This document shows, in pieces, positions 1 through 8,840 of a stretch of DNA of 64,000 bases. Each line of letters opens with the position of its first letter. The first letter of the stretch is position 1. The notes beneath the pieces are model-generated. The model saw only the letters and a program-made list of their open reading frames with translations, was not told the origin of the DNA and made no database searches. Source of the stretch: CAYUYV01 sp964561475 (GTDB lineage Bacteria; Pseudomonadota; Alphaproteobacteria; JAJFIK01); assembly GCA_964561475.1 (NCBI GenBank), contig CAZLPU010000008.1:18675-82674 (forward strand), written 5' to 3'. The position numbers were made by a program, and so were the translations under genes.

Positions 1-96
1 CTGCGCGGCTTTGGTCGTACCCGTTTCCTGCTGCGTCACCGATCTGGCCTCCCTTGGGCGGGGTCCATGCCCCGACTGTCATTTCCCTACCATACA

Positions 97-124
97 AAAG
101 AGGGGTCCCGAAGGACCCCTCTTT
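97..124 (-). terminator. Rho-independent terminator of phoX
   Basis: A perfect 12-bp stem (97-108 pairs with 113-124) encloses a four-base loop. Read on the minus strand the loop is TTCG and the stem ends in CTCTTTTG. It lies about 60 bases past the phoX stop, so it most likely ends that transcript. The arms are symmetrical enough that it could also act on the other strand. Confidence 0.85.
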
Positions 125-181
125 CCGAGCATCAGGCTCCGAGCCGACCCACCTCAAGGGAGGCAGACCGGCCCGGGTTCA

Positions 182-2341
182 TCACTCGCCGATAACCCGG
201 TTACCGAAGCGGTCTTCGTCGCGCACGGCAATCAGGGACGGACGGGGCTGAGCGAACTCGCCACCATCGATCGTGGAGTCCGGCCAGTAGGAGGTCGGGT
301 TTTCCAGCGTGCCGCGCTCGCCCGGGTGCTGGATGTTCAGGAAGATCGTGGTGTTGTCCGGAGTGAACTCGGCACCGCAAACTTCACATTCGACCGGACC
401 GGTCATGAAGCGCTGGAGACGGCCACGGCGCGGACCGAAAGTCGGCACAGCGAAGGTACCGTCTTCGGAGCCGTCCGGCTGAGAGCCGTCGGTCACGATC
501 CACAGATTGCCCTTGTTGTCGAAGGACAGGTTGTCGGGAGAACCGATCGGAGCGATTTCGGCGACATTGGTGTAGCCGGCGAAGTAGGTGTCACCCTGCT
601 GCAGCGGGATGTCGTCGGTGTCTTCCAGGGAAGTCAGGAAGGAGCCCAGATTGGTGCTCGGGTCACCGCAGAGCATGAAGATTTCCCACTGGAAGGTGGT
701 GGCGGCGTTGTCGTCACCTTCTTCCGTGATCTCCAGGATGTGACCGAAACGGTTCGGACCCCGCGGGTTGCCGGTGATCGGGAAGGAGGACACTTCACGA
801 CCCTGGGCGTTGCGGGTGCCTTCCGGATCTTCGATCTGACGGCGGGTGTTGTTGGTCAGAGCGCAGTAGACCTTCTTCGTCACCGGGTTGGCTTCGAAGT
901 CTTCCGGACGGTCCATCGGGGTGGCGCCGAGGGTGTCAGCGGCGGCACGGGCTTTGATCAGCACTTCCGCCTGGCTGGTGAAGCCGTTCTCGGCGGTCAG
1001 CGGCCCCTGACCCCAGACGAGGGGCAGCCACTCACCGGTGCCATCGTCGTTCAGCTTGGCAGCGTAGAGGGTGCCGCTGTCCAGAAGCTCCAGGTGCTCA
1101 GCGCGCGGAGCAGCCGGATCGTAAGGCTTCTCGGTCACGAACTTGTACATGTATTCGTCACGGGCATCGTCGCCGGAGTAGACAACGCAACGGTTATCAG
1201 CGGCCAGGATGGTCGTGGCGCATTCGTGCTTGAAGCGGCCGATGGCGGTCTTCTTCTGGGGCACGGAGTTCGGGTTGTACGGATCAACCTCGACGACCCA
1301 GCCGAACCGCAGCAGTTCGGTCGGATTCACGGAGAGGTCAAAACGCTCATCGGCAACTTCCCAGCGCCGGGACGTCGCACCCAGGCCACCGAAATTCGGC
1401 GGCAGGCGGCGGTGGGCGTCGATCACGTTCTCGTCGGCATCGGCGCTTTCCAGATAGGTGCCGTAGTTGCCGAAATACTGATCGACATTCTCTTCAGCGG
1501 AAAGATAGGTGCCCCAAGGGGTCTGACCGCCGGCGCAGTTGTTCAGGGTGCCGAGGACCCGGGTGCCGGTCTCGTCGGCAGCCGTCTTCAGCAGGTCGTC
1601 ACCAGCGGCAGGACCGGTCAGATCCATGGGGGTGGTGGCGGTGATACGACGGTTGAAGAAGGAATTTTGACGGTAGGTCCAGCCACGGCGCAGACGGGCC
1701 ACTTCCACCACGGAAATGCCGTGGTTGGCCAGCTCGACCTGGATGTATTCCGGATTGTCGGCGGCAAATGCGTCGGGATCGTCAAGGAAGCCCGGGAATA
1801 CACGGTCAGGCTCGGTGTATTCGTGGTTCACGGCCACAAGACCACGGCGGGAATTGTTGCTGCCCGGAACGATCGGGAAGAATTCGACGGCGTCGCAGTT
1901 GAAGCCGAACTGCTGGGCAGCGCGCTCACCGGAGCCTTCACGAAGAAGTTCGCCACCGCGCAGGTTGTTGGTGTTCAGTTCTTCGACACCAGCAAACAGC
2001 GGGTCGCCCCAACGGATGATGACGTCGGAGGTGTAGCCGTCGGTCAGGGTGACGGTGTCGGCATTGTCGCCCTGAATGCCTTCGAAGGTCAGGCCGTCGA
2101 CGGGAGCGTTGGACGCTTCAGCGACAGAAACGCCTTGGGCAGCGGCAGCAGCGCCAACGACAGTCGCGGCGGAACCTTGCAGGAACACGCGGCGTGCGAG
2201 GTGGCGGGACATGATCCGGTTGAAATGCTCGCCGGCGGTCGGACGCTCGGAAAGCTCAACGTCGGACAGGGACGGGTTCTCGAGATCCAGTTCGGCGATG
2301 GACGGTGCCTTATCTTTCGTAGACGTCACCAGTTCCTCCAT
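182..2341 (-). CDS. phoX: PhoX-family alkaline phosphatase, Tat-exported
   Basis: A 719-aa protein of the PhoX (DUF839) family, calcium/iron-dependent phosphatases that release phosphate from organic esters in the periplasm. The N-terminus carries a cytoplasmic leader and then a twin-arginine signal near residues 48-70 (ARRVFLQGSAATVVGAAAAA), so export should be folded and Tat-dependent. The body has features typical of the family, such as acidic loops and the phrases NHEYTEP, TPWGTYLSAEEN and GHILEITE. The length fits PhoX from alphaproteobacteria. It stands alone, with a strong terminator downstream, a candidate Pho box upstream (2416-2433) and tatB as the next gene upstream. Identification rests on recognition of the family; substrate range is not visible. 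Confidence 0.9.
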   Translation of the reverse strand: MEELVTSTKDKAPSIAELDLENPSLSDVELSERPTAGEHFNRIMSRHLARRVFLQGSAATVVGAAAAAQGVSVAEASNAPVDGLTFEGIQGDNADTVTLTDGYTSDVIIRWGDPLFAGVEELNTNNLRGGELLREGSGERAAQQFGFNCDAVEFFPIVPGSNNSRRGLVAVNHEYTEPDRVFPGFLDDPDAFAADNPEYIQVELANHGISVVEVARLRRGWTYRQNSFFNRRITATTPMDLTGPAAGDDLLKTAADETGTRVLGTLNNCAGGQTPWGTYLSAEENVDQYFGNYGTYLESADADENVIDAHRRLPPNFGGLGATSRRWEVADERFDLSVNPTELLRFGWVVEVDPYNPNSVPQKKTAIGRFKHECATTILAADNRCVVYSGDDARDEYMYKFVTEKPYDPAAPRAEHLELLDSGTLYAAKLNDDGTGEWLPLVWGQGPLTAENGFTSQAEVLIKARAAADTLGATPMDRPEDFEANPVTKKVYCALTNNTRRQIEDPEGTRNAQGREVSSFPITGNPRGPNRFGHILEITEEGDDNAATTFQWEIFMLCGDPSTNLGSFLTSLEDTDDIPLQQGDTYFAGYTNVAEIAPIGSPDNLSFDNKGNLWIVTDGSQPDGSEDGTFAVPTFGPRRGRLQRFMTGPVECEVCGAEFTPDNTTIFLNIQHPGERGTLENPTSYWPDSTIDGGEFAQPRPSLIAVRDEDRFGNRVIGE

Positions 2342-2671
2342 TGGATGAAAATGCGTTCAGGAAACAGCAGTTGGCCAATACGGGACACGGCCGAAAGGCA
2401 ATCAAACACGCATCCATCAAAGTTTGATGACACCTTAACCGCGCTGTGCCCGAGCGGGACGTCATCGGCTCTCGCAGCCCCGTGGCCAGGGCGCCGTGCG
2501 GCCGTCGGACGCAAGCAAGCCTGCGCCTCCACCGATCCGGACCCGCCCATTACTGCGCCAAATTGACGCATAACACGAATGGGCCTTTGGTGACGGCACG
2601 TGGGGAGGTTGGCAGACCCGGTCCGTGCTCGGGATCGGTCCACAATGAAAAAATGGCAAAGGAATCAGGCT
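2342..2671. other. Intergenic region between tatB and phoX
   Basis: These 330 bases hold no convincing gene. They contain a 15-base palindrome, CATCAAAGTTTGATG at 2415-2429, which overlaps the candidate Pho box. The region presumably includes the phoX promoter. I saw no clear terminator for tatB. Confidence 0.5.
2416..2433 (-). promoter_or_regulatory. Candidate PhoB binding site (Pho box) of phoX
   Basis: On the minus strand the 18 bases read GTGTCAT-CAAA-CTTTGAT. The known Pho box is two CTGTCAT heptamers separated by four bases, and this site matches 11 of the 14 defined positions with the right spacing. It sits about 75 bases upstream of the phoX start, which is where PhoB sites are found. 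The overlap with a palindrome means it could instead be the operator of another regulator. Confidence 0.45.
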
Positions 2672-3307
2672 TCAGGGAGCCGAGGGAGGAGCGGCCCGTT
2701 TGGGTTTGGCTTTCGGGGTGGGGCGCGCTTTGGGCTTTGATTTGGCCTGAGCCTCGTCAGCCCCGCCCGCACCACTCTTTGCCTTGACCGGGGCTTCCTT
2801 GCGGGGCTCGGCCTTTGCGGCGCCTTGGGATTGGGGCTCAGGCTGCGACGGTTTTGGTTTTTGGAACGGCTTCGGGTGTTCCGCAGGCTTTGCCGCCGCT
2901 TCCATGGTGGTAGCCGGGGCCGGACTGTCAGCCGGGGTTGGCTCAGCAGAGGCAGCGCCGCCAACGCGACCGTCGTTCCCCTCATCGGGGATCTCTCCGG
3001 CGGGCTTTACCGGTCTGGCCGCCTTGGCCGGAGCAGGATCCAGGGGATTGATGGTGCTTTTCAGCTCATCCTTAATGTCGTTGATCGGATTGATCGAGCG
3101 GGTGTCCTGGATCTGCCGGCGCAGGGCATTGATTTCTTCATCATCGGCAATGTCCTCGATGCTCTCCCGGAACTCCCGGGCCATGCCCTGAAGCTGGCGC
3201 ACGAACCGGCCCACGCCCTTGATGAGTTTCGGCAGATCCCGTGGCCCCACCACAAGCAGGGCAACCACAGCGATCACGAGCATCTCAAAGCCACCAATGG
3301 TTGGCAT
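2672..3307 (-). CDS. tatB: Sec-independent translocase subunit TatB
   Basis: A 211-aa protein with the TatA/B architecture. It has a short N-terminal membrane segment (residues 5-21) with the glutamate at position 8 that is characteristic of TatB, then the hinge VGPRDLPKLI, then an amphipathic helix (about 24-60), and finally a long Ala/Pro/Lys-rich tail typical of alphaproteobacterial TatB. TatB binds the twin-arginine signal together with TatC and passes the substrate to TatA. The gene is unusual in standing alone: neither tatA nor tatC is adjacent, and the next gene downstream is phoX, itself a probable Tat substrate. The start has an ATG, and the family N-terminus aligns directly with it. 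Confidence 0.88.
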   Translation of the reverse strand: MPTIGGFEMLVIAVVALLVVGPRDLPKLIKGVGRFVRQLQGMAREFRESIEDIADDEEINALRRQIQDTRSINPINDIKDELKSTINPLDPAPAKAARPVKPAGEIPDEGNDGRVGGAASAEPTPADSPAPATTMEAAAKPAEHPKPFQKPKPSQPEPQSQGAAKAEPRKEAPVKAKSGAGGADEAQAKSKPKARPTPKAKPKRAAPPSAP

Positions 3308-3797
3308 GCCTCTGGCCTCTCCGACGAATGGTCTTTTTTACGGACCGGGCGGGCGGTCCTCTCCGGGCTGGACCTATATCACACCACCACATCCCATGCC
3401 TCTCCCGGCAGCATGCCCATCACCCTCTTATGAAGAGGATGCGGGGCGGCGGGCTTTGGAGCGAGGCACGGCTGGATCAGCAATCCACCCGGACTGGCGC
3501 CCCAAAGGACTGGACCTCAGGACTGGACCTCAGGACAGGACCTCAGGACTGGCGCGTTCTCCAGGCACGGCGTTGCGGTCGCGGCATGGGCACTGCATAT
3601 TTATGCCATGCATGAAGGCTGCCCGATGGGCCGGCCTTGAAGGGCGGGATGCGTCATCGGGGGATGGCTCCGTCGACATCAGCGCAGCGCTGCTTCTGGC
3701 CTGAGACCACCGATTCGGACGGTGGACCCGCCAGAGGTAAAACACGGCGCGGATCCGCACCCGACCGGGCGCGGCAGCAGGGAGCACGGGAACCGGA
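3308..3797. other. Intergenic region with 13-bp tandem repeat
   Basis: These 490 bases lie between divergent tatB and the aminotransferase-like gene. I see no gene with a credible start. The region holds a short tandem repeat at 3507-3552 and presumably the promoters of both neighbours. Confidence 0.5.
3507..3552. repeat. Tandem repeat, unit of 13 bp
   Basis: Three consecutive units of GGACTGGACCTCA (the third with one change, GGACAGGACCTCA) are followed by a partial fourth, GGACTGG. The repeat lies in non-coding sequence. Confidence 0.85.
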
Positions 3798-5141
3798 ATG
3801 GCACGACGGCGGGCGCATACGTCATCACCTTATGAGACGGCCCTCACCCAACTGATACAGCGCTTCGAATCCCGCACCACAGCCTCCCGCCAAGCCCATG
3901 ACGCGGCCTGCCAGACCATCCCCGGAGGCACTGCCCGGGTCCATGGCGCGCCCGAGCCCTATCCAGTGCGCATGGTCTCCGCCAGCGGCTCACGGCTGAT
4001 TGATCTGGACGGAAACATTTATCTCGATTTCTTCAACGACCGGGGCCGCTCGCCATGCGGTCACTCACCCATGCATGCCCTGGACGCGGCCCGGTCCCAG
4101 CTTTCCAAAGGGTTGGCCTATGGGGCGTGCAGCGAGCCGGAAGCCCGCATCGCTACCATGCTCCGGGACCGCTACAGCGCCATGGAGCAGGTGCGCATCG
4201 CCAATTCAGGCCTCCAGGCCACCCTCCACGCCCTTCTCACCGCCCGTCAGGCCCGCCCGGACCGTCCCGGCGTTCTGGTTTTCGACGGTGCCGACCACAG
4301 CGGCCTGATCCATGACGGTGCGCCGGCGGGCAGCCTGCCGGCCGGGTTCGAGTTGTTCAGTACACCTTTCAACGACAAGGACGCTTTTGAAGCCACCATG
4401 GCGGAGCAGGGCGAGCGGATCGGCATTGTGCTGATCAATCTGATGCTGAACGGCAGTGAATGCCTTCCCGCCACTCTCGCTTTCGTGCGGCTGGTCCGTG
4501 AGGCGACCCAGGACGCCCGACAAATTCTGGTGATCGACGAAGGTCAGACCGCCTGCCTCGCTTATGGGGGGATGCAGAGTATATTCGGCATTCAGGGGGA
4601 TCTGGTCAGTTTCGGGCGGATCCTGGGTGCGGGGTTCGGCCTGGGTGCCTTTGGCGGGCGCCGGGACCTGATGGACGTCTGGGCGGGGGCTGATGATCCC
4701 GTGCCGCCCGGCGGCACCGTGCGCGATGATGTGATCGCCCTGGCCGCAAGCGCCGCCGCCCTGGAGCACGGGCTGACCCGCAAGGCGCTCAAGGCCTTCA
4801 ACGATACCGGCGACCGGATCCGGCTTCGCCTCAATACCGCCTTTGAGAAGCGGGATATGCCCATGGTGGTCACGGGCATGGGCTCGCTCATGGCCATCCA
4901 CGCTGGACGCAAGGCGCCCCTGCGGTTCGAGACCTCCGAGGCCAGTACTGCCTTGCGGCGCCTGTTTCATCTTTACATGGTGGGGCGGGATTACTGGATC
5001 GGGGCGGATGGCATGGTCGCACTCTCCACCGAGATCACACCGGCGGATGCGGACGGGTTTGCGGAGGCCGTCGAAACCTTCGCGCAAACCTTCGAGCCCA
5101 TCATTCGCGGCCTGGCGGGGGACAGCCAGCAGGCGGCCTGA
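3798..5141 (+). CDS. Class III aminotransferase-like protein lacking the PLP lysine
   Basis: A 447-aa protein with the fold of glutamate-1-semialdehyde aminomutase and other class III aminotransferases. Typical landmarks are present: PGGTARVHG near residue 42, LDGNIYLDF near 70, the aspartate of the DE pair at 247-248, and GAFGGRRDLMD after 283. The catalytic region is altered. Where the family has a lysine that forms the Schiff base with PLP (usually LGKIIGGG), this protein reads FGRILGAG with Arg274. The phosphate-binding SGT/EA motif reads S137-G-L-Q-A. It therefore probably does not work as an aminotransferase and may be a regulatory or binding pseudoenzyme. It lies 121 bases upstream of moxR on the same strand and could be co-transcribed with the Bat operon. 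Confidence 0.85.
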   Translation: MARRRAHTSSPYETALTQLIQRFESRTTASRQAHDAACQTIPGGTARVHGAPEPYPVRMVSASGSRLIDLDGNIYLDFFNDRGRSPCGHSPMHALDAARSQLSKGLAYGACSEPEARIATMLRDRYSAMEQVRIANSGLQATLHALLTARQARPDRPGVLVFDGADHSGLIHDGAPAGSLPAGFELFSTPFNDKDAFEATMAEQGERIGIVLINLMLNGSECLPATLAFVRLVREATQDARQILVIDEGQTACLAYGGMQSIFGIQGDLVSFGRILGAGFGLGAFGGRRDLMDVWAGADDPVPPGGTVRDDVIALAASAAALEHGLTRKALKAFNDTGDRIRLRLNTAFEKRDMPMVVTGMGSLMAIHAGRKAPLRFETSEASTALRRLFHLYMVGRDYWIGADGMVALSTEITPADADGFAEAVETFAQTFEPIIRGLAGDSQQAA

Positions 5142-5262
5142 CACAAATCACGCTCGTTTCGCCGCCGGACCGGTATGTCAAGGATTGCACCGGCGCGCGG
5201 GTTTTGTATCGTTCCGCCAGCGCGAACAGGCGGACATCCATTGGGTTTCAGGGGACCAGAAT

Positions 5263-6234
5263 ATGGCATTGCGGGAAGCGGTGAACCGGCTCAAGGCCAG
5301 TGTCGCGGATCGGGTTGTGGGACAGGAGGCGCTGATTGAGCGCCTGTTCATTGCCCTGCTGGCGGACGGGCATCTTCTGCTGGAGGGTGCGCCGGGGCTG
5401 GCCAAGACCCGGGCCATCAAGACCCTTGCCTCAGGCATCGACTGCGACTTCCACCGGATCCAGTTCACGCCGGATCTGCTCCCCGCCGACCTTACCGGCA
5501 GTGATGTCTACCGGCCTGAAGAGGGCCGGTTTCAGTTCAACAAGGGGCCAGTGTTCCACAATCTCCTCCTGGCCGATGAGATCAACCGGGCCCCGGCCAA
5601 GGTGCAGTCAGCGCTTCTGGAGGCCATGGAAGAACGTCAGGTGACGGTGGGGTCCACCAGCTATCCCTTGAAGGGCCTGTTCCTGGTCATGGCCACCCAG
5701 AACCCCATGGAACAGGAAGGCACTTATCCCCTGCCCGAGGCCCAGCTCGACCGCTTCCTGCTCCATGTGAAAGTCGCCTACCCGGACAGGGCCGCAAGCC
5801 GCAAGATCCTCTCCCTGGCCCGGGGGGAGGCCCAGTCCGCCCTGGCCGCCAAGCCTGAGCCCATGCCCGCCCGCCTGACCCAGAACCAGATTTTCGATGC
5901 CCGCCGGGAAAGCCTCGGCCTGCATCTCGCCGAGGCGGTCGAGGAATACATTGTCGAACTGGTGGAAGCGACCCGGGCCCCGCAAACCTATGGCTCCGAC
6001 ATGGCCGGCTGGATCCGCTGGGGCGCGAGCCCCCGGGGGGCCATTGCCATGGAACGGGCAGCCCGGGCCCGGGCCTGGCTCGCGGGCCGGGATTTCGTCA
6101 CACCGGAAGATGTTCAGGCCATCGCGCCGGACGCCCTGCGCCATCGGGTGGTTCTCGATTACGAAGCCCTGGCGGAAGGCGCCAGCGCGGATGCCTGTGT
6201 TACCGAACTTCTCACCCGTGTTCCCGCACCATGA
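5263..6234 (+). CDS. MoxR-family AAA+ ATPase
   Basis: A 323-aa MoxR ATPase. The Walker A motif is GAPGLAKT (residues 42-49), the Walker B region is LLLADEINRAPAKVQ, and the sensor motif is ATQNPMEQEGTYPLPEAQLDRF. MoxR proteins act as chaperone-like ATPases that help mature or insert metal-containing or enveloped complexes with partner von Willebrand A proteins. The ATG at 5263 fits the family N-terminus; the frame is open for 140 codons further upstream, but those overlap the preceding gene. The stop overlaps the next start in ATGA, so translation is coupled to the DUF58 gene. It is the first gene of the Bat operon. Confidence 0.92.
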   Translation: MALREAVNRLKASVADRVVGQEALIERLFIALLADGHLLLEGAPGLAKTRAIKTLASGIDCDFHRIQFTPDLLPADLTGSDVYRPEEGRFQFNKGPVFHNLLLADEINRAPAKVQSALLEAMEERQVTVGSTSYPLKGLFLVMATQNPMEQEGTYPLPEAQLDRFLLHVKVAYPDRAASRKILSLARGEAQSALAAKPEPMPARLTQNQIFDARRESLGLHLAEAVEEYIVELVEATRAPQTYGSDMAGWIRWGASPRGAIAMERAARARAWLAGRDFVTPEDVQAIAPDALRHRVVLDYEALAEGASADACVTELLTRVPAP

Positions 6235-7205
6235 CCAACCCGGCCCTGCTGGAATTGCGTGAGCTTGTGACCCTGCGCGCCCGCGCGCGGGATCTGCCCC
6301 TGTCCGCCCAGGCCCGCAGCCGGTCGGTGCAGGCAGGCGGCGTGCGCTCGTCCTTCAAGGGCCGTGGGCTCGAGTTCGATCAGGTCAGAGCCTATCAGCC
6401 TACAGACGATTCCCGCATGATCGACTGGCGGGTCACCGCCCGGCGGGGCCGTCCCTATACAAAGCAGTTCTGCGAGGAGCGGGAGCGCCCTTTGCTGGTG
6501 CTGGTGGATCTGCATCCTGGCATGCGCTTTGGTACCCGCCAGCATTTCAAGTCGGTGCTCGCAGGCAAACTCACCGCCCTTCTGGCCTGGGCCGCGTCCG
6601 CCGCCGGAGACCGGGTCGGCGGTGTCGTTCAGGGGGCCGGCGGTCACCGGGAACTCAGGCCCATGGCCCGGGAACAGGGGGTCCTGTCCCTGCTCAAGGC
6701 GGTCACCACTCTCCAGCCCCGGGACATGGCCGCCATGGAGCCCGGGCGCATGGACAAGGCCCTCGGGCGGCTCGCGCAGATCGCCCGGCCGGGCAGTCTC
6801 GTCCTGGTGATCAGCGATTTCCGGGAAGCAGGGGAAGCAGCGCCCCGACACCTGCGCGCCATTGCGCAGCACAATGATCTTGCGGGCCTGTTTGTTTCCG
6901 ACCCCCTGGAAGCGGAACCGCCGAAGGGCGGCACGCTGACCTTTTCCCAAGGTCCGGGTGTCCAAGGGGCCGCCGGACGGGAACTGACCCTGGATGCAGG
7001 GCAGCCGGGAACCGCCGCCGCCTGGCGCCAGCGGTTCGCCACCCACCGGGACTCCGTATTCGGACTGTTCCGGCGCCATGGGGGCCATTGCAGCGAGATT
7101 TCCACGGCGGACGAACCGGTGCGCGCCCTGCGCCGCGCCCTCGCCGCCCGTGTCCATGGGCATGCCCCGGGGCCGCAGACACGGGAAGGGGCGGTCCGTG
7201 ACTGA
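6231..7205 (+). CDS. DUF58 domain protein
   Basis: A 324-aa protein with the DUF58 signature around residues 45-100 (GRGLEFDQVRAYQPTDDSR, then IDWRVTARRGRPYTKQF). DUF58 proteins have a degenerate von Willebrand A fold and are almost always encoded directly after moxR. The role is probably as an adaptor between the ATPase and the membrane-bound Bat proteins. The start overlaps the moxR stop by four bases, and the stop overlaps the GTG start of the next gene. There are no membrane segments, so it is likely cytoplasmic. Confidence 0.92.
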   Translation: MTNPALLELRELVTLRARARDLPLSAQARSRSVQAGGVRSSFKGRGLEFDQVRAYQPTDDSRMIDWRVTARRGRPYTKQFCEERERPLLVLVDLHPGMRFGTRQHFKSVLAGKLTALLAWAASAAGDRVGGVVQGAGGHRELRPMAREQGVLSLLKAVTTLQPRDMAAMEPGRMDKALGRLAQIARPGSLVLVISDFREAGEAAPRHLRAIAQHNDLAGLFVSDPLEAEPPKGGTLTFSQGPGVQGAAGRELTLDAGQPGTAAAWRQRFATHRDSVFGLFRRHGGHCSEISTADEPVRALRRALAARVHGHAPGPQTREGAVRD

Positions 7206-7806
7206 TCCGCTTGCCGGCCTGCGCCCCCTTCATACACCGGATCCGGTGGCCTGGTGGCCCCTGGCGCCGGGCTGGTGGCTGCTGATCATTGCGGTGCTGA
7301 TCGTCATCGGCTGGGGTGTCCTCCAGTATCGCAAAGGGGCCCGGCGGCGCATGGCGCTCGCGCTCCTGCGGGGCCTTGAACAGGACGGCGCGCCGGCCGG
7401 TGCAGTCAATGTTCTTCTGAAGCGGTATGCCCTGGCGGCCTATCCCCGCAAGGACGTGGCGTCCCTGACCGGCGCCGCATGGGTCGCCTTTCTCAGGGAA
7501 CAGGCACCGAAAGCCCCCATCCCGGATGGTCCGGCGACTGAGTTGACCCAGGCAGCCTATGCCGCTCCTGACAATGGCCCCGGCAATGACGGGGCTGATA
7601 ACGACAGGCCTCACAACGACAGACTTGACAACGAAGGTCCTGGTGCTGGGGTTGCTGGTGTTTCCGGCGGGCCTGCTGCATCGCCGGATCTGTTCGATGC
7701 CGCACGCCGTTGGCTGCGCCACAACCGGCCCCAGCGGACCGGGGGCACCGCTTTCCCCATGACGAAAAAGCTTTCCGCCAAGCTCCAAGGCTGGAGGCAG
7801 CGATGA
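7198..7806 (+). CDS. DUF4381 domain membrane protein
   Basis: A 202-aa protein. I chose the GTG at 7198, which gives an N-terminus VTDPLAGLRPLHTPDPVAWW that matches DUF4381 proteins of Bat operons. The open frame upstream of it lies wholly inside the DUF58 gene. One membrane helix follows (about residues 25-45, GWWLLIIAVLIVIGWGV), then a cytoplasmic helical part with YPRKDVASLTGAAWVAFL. A run of Asp/Asn-rich near-repeats at about 125-150 looks like a linker. It overlaps genes on both sides (8 and 4 bases). The function is not known beyond its fixed place in MoxR/Bat operons. Confidence 0.85.
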   Translation: MTDPLAGLRPLHTPDPVAWWPLAPGWWLLIIAVLIVIGWGVLQYRKGARRRMALALLRGLEQDGAPAGAVNVLLKRYALAAYPRKDVASLTGAAWVAFLREQAPKAPIPDGPATELTQAAYAAPDNGPGNDGADNDRPHNDRLDNEGPGAGVAGVSGGPAASPDLFDAARRWLRHNRPQRTGGTAFPMTKKLSAKLQGWRQR

Positions 7807-8840
7807 TCCATTTTGAATGGCCGCTTCTCCTCCTCTCTCTGCCCCTGCCCTGGCTGATCTGGCGGTTTTTCCCGCCCGCGCCCGAGTCCGGCCAGGGTGT
7901 GCTTTTTGCTCCCTTTACCAGCGCCCTAGGGCAGAACGGCGCCACACGCAAAGGCCCCACAACCGGTGCCGACTGGCGGTTCTGGACGGCGGTGGTCGTC
8001 TGGATACTGCTCATCGGTGCAGCCGTGCGGCCCCAATGGCTGGGAGAGCCCGTGCCCATCCGGGAGGAAGGGCGCAATCTCATGCTGGCCATTGACGTTT
8101 CCGGCAGCATGGAGGCGCGGGATCTGGCCCGGGGCCGGGCCAGCCGCCTCGATGTGGTCAAGCAGGTCGCGGGGGCGTTCATCGACCGCCGGGAGGGGGA
8201 CCGCATCGGCCTGATCCTGTTCGGCAGCGAGGCCTATCTGCAAAGCCCCCTCACCTTCGACCGCACTGCCGTGGCCCGGTTCCTGGGTGACGCGGTGATC
8301 GGCCTCGCCGGGCGGGAGACCGCCATCGGGGATGCCATCGGCCTTGCCCTGCGCCGGCTGCGGGCCGCACCGGACGGAGAGACCGTTCTTATTCTGCTCA
8401 CGGACGGCGCCAACACCGCCGGGGTCCTGGACCCGCTCAAGGCCGCGGAACTGGCGGCCAAGGACGGCCTGAAAGTCTACACCATCGGCGTGGGCGCCGA
8501 GCCTCGGGCGGTCAACACCATGTTCGGCAGACGGATGGCCAACCCGGCCGCGGACCTGGACGAGACCAGTCTGAGAGCCATCGCCGAGGCCACCGGGGGC
8601 CAGTATTTCCGGGCCACGGGCACGGCGTCCCTGGATCAGGTCTACCGTCAACTCGATGCCCTCGAACCGGTGCAGGGGGAAAGCCAGACCGTGCGCCCCG
8701 TGGACGAGCTGTTCATCTGGCCCCTTGGCGCCGCCCTGCTCATCACCCTCGGTCTCGCCGCTTACTCCGCTTTCGGAGAAAGCCTAGGACGCGCCGGGCT
8801 AAGACAATCCGCTTCAGCCCGGGAGGTGCACCATGGCTGA
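7803..8840 (+). CDS. batA: BatA-like von Willebrand A domain protein
   Basis: A 345-aa membrane protein. It has two N-terminal helices (about 5-22 and 60-76), a VWA domain starting with an intact metal-ion-dependent adhesion site DVSGS (residues 98-102), and a final helix near 305-325. The DGANTAGVL stretch supplies the later metal-site aspartate. Bat (Bacteroides aerotolerance) proteins form envelope complexes associated with oxidative and other stress tolerance. The ATG at 7803 overlaps the previous stop in ATGA. The C-terminal region overlaps the next start by eight bases. Confidence 0.9.
   Translation: MIHFEWPLLLLSLPLPWLIWRFFPPAPESGQGVLFAPFTSALGQNGATRKGPTTGADWRFWTAVVVWILLIGAAVRPQWLGEPVPIREEGRNLMLAIDVSGSMEARDLARGRASRLDVVKQVAGAFIDRREGDRIGLILFGSEAYLQSPLTFDRTAVARFLGDAVIGLAGRETAIGDAIGLALRRLRAAPDGETVLILLTDGANTAGVLDPLKAAELAAKDGLKVYTIGVGAEPRAVNTMFGRRMANPAADLDETSLRAIAEATGGQYFRATGTASLDQVYRQLDALEPVQGESQTVRPVDELFIWPLGAALLITLGLAAYSAFGESLGRAGLRQSASAREVHHG

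Noticed and set aside
11..2566. 851-codon open frame on the plus strand opposite phoX
   Set aside because: It is a shadow frame caused by GC-rich codon use; it has no family features, and the minus-strand protein is a clear PhoX.
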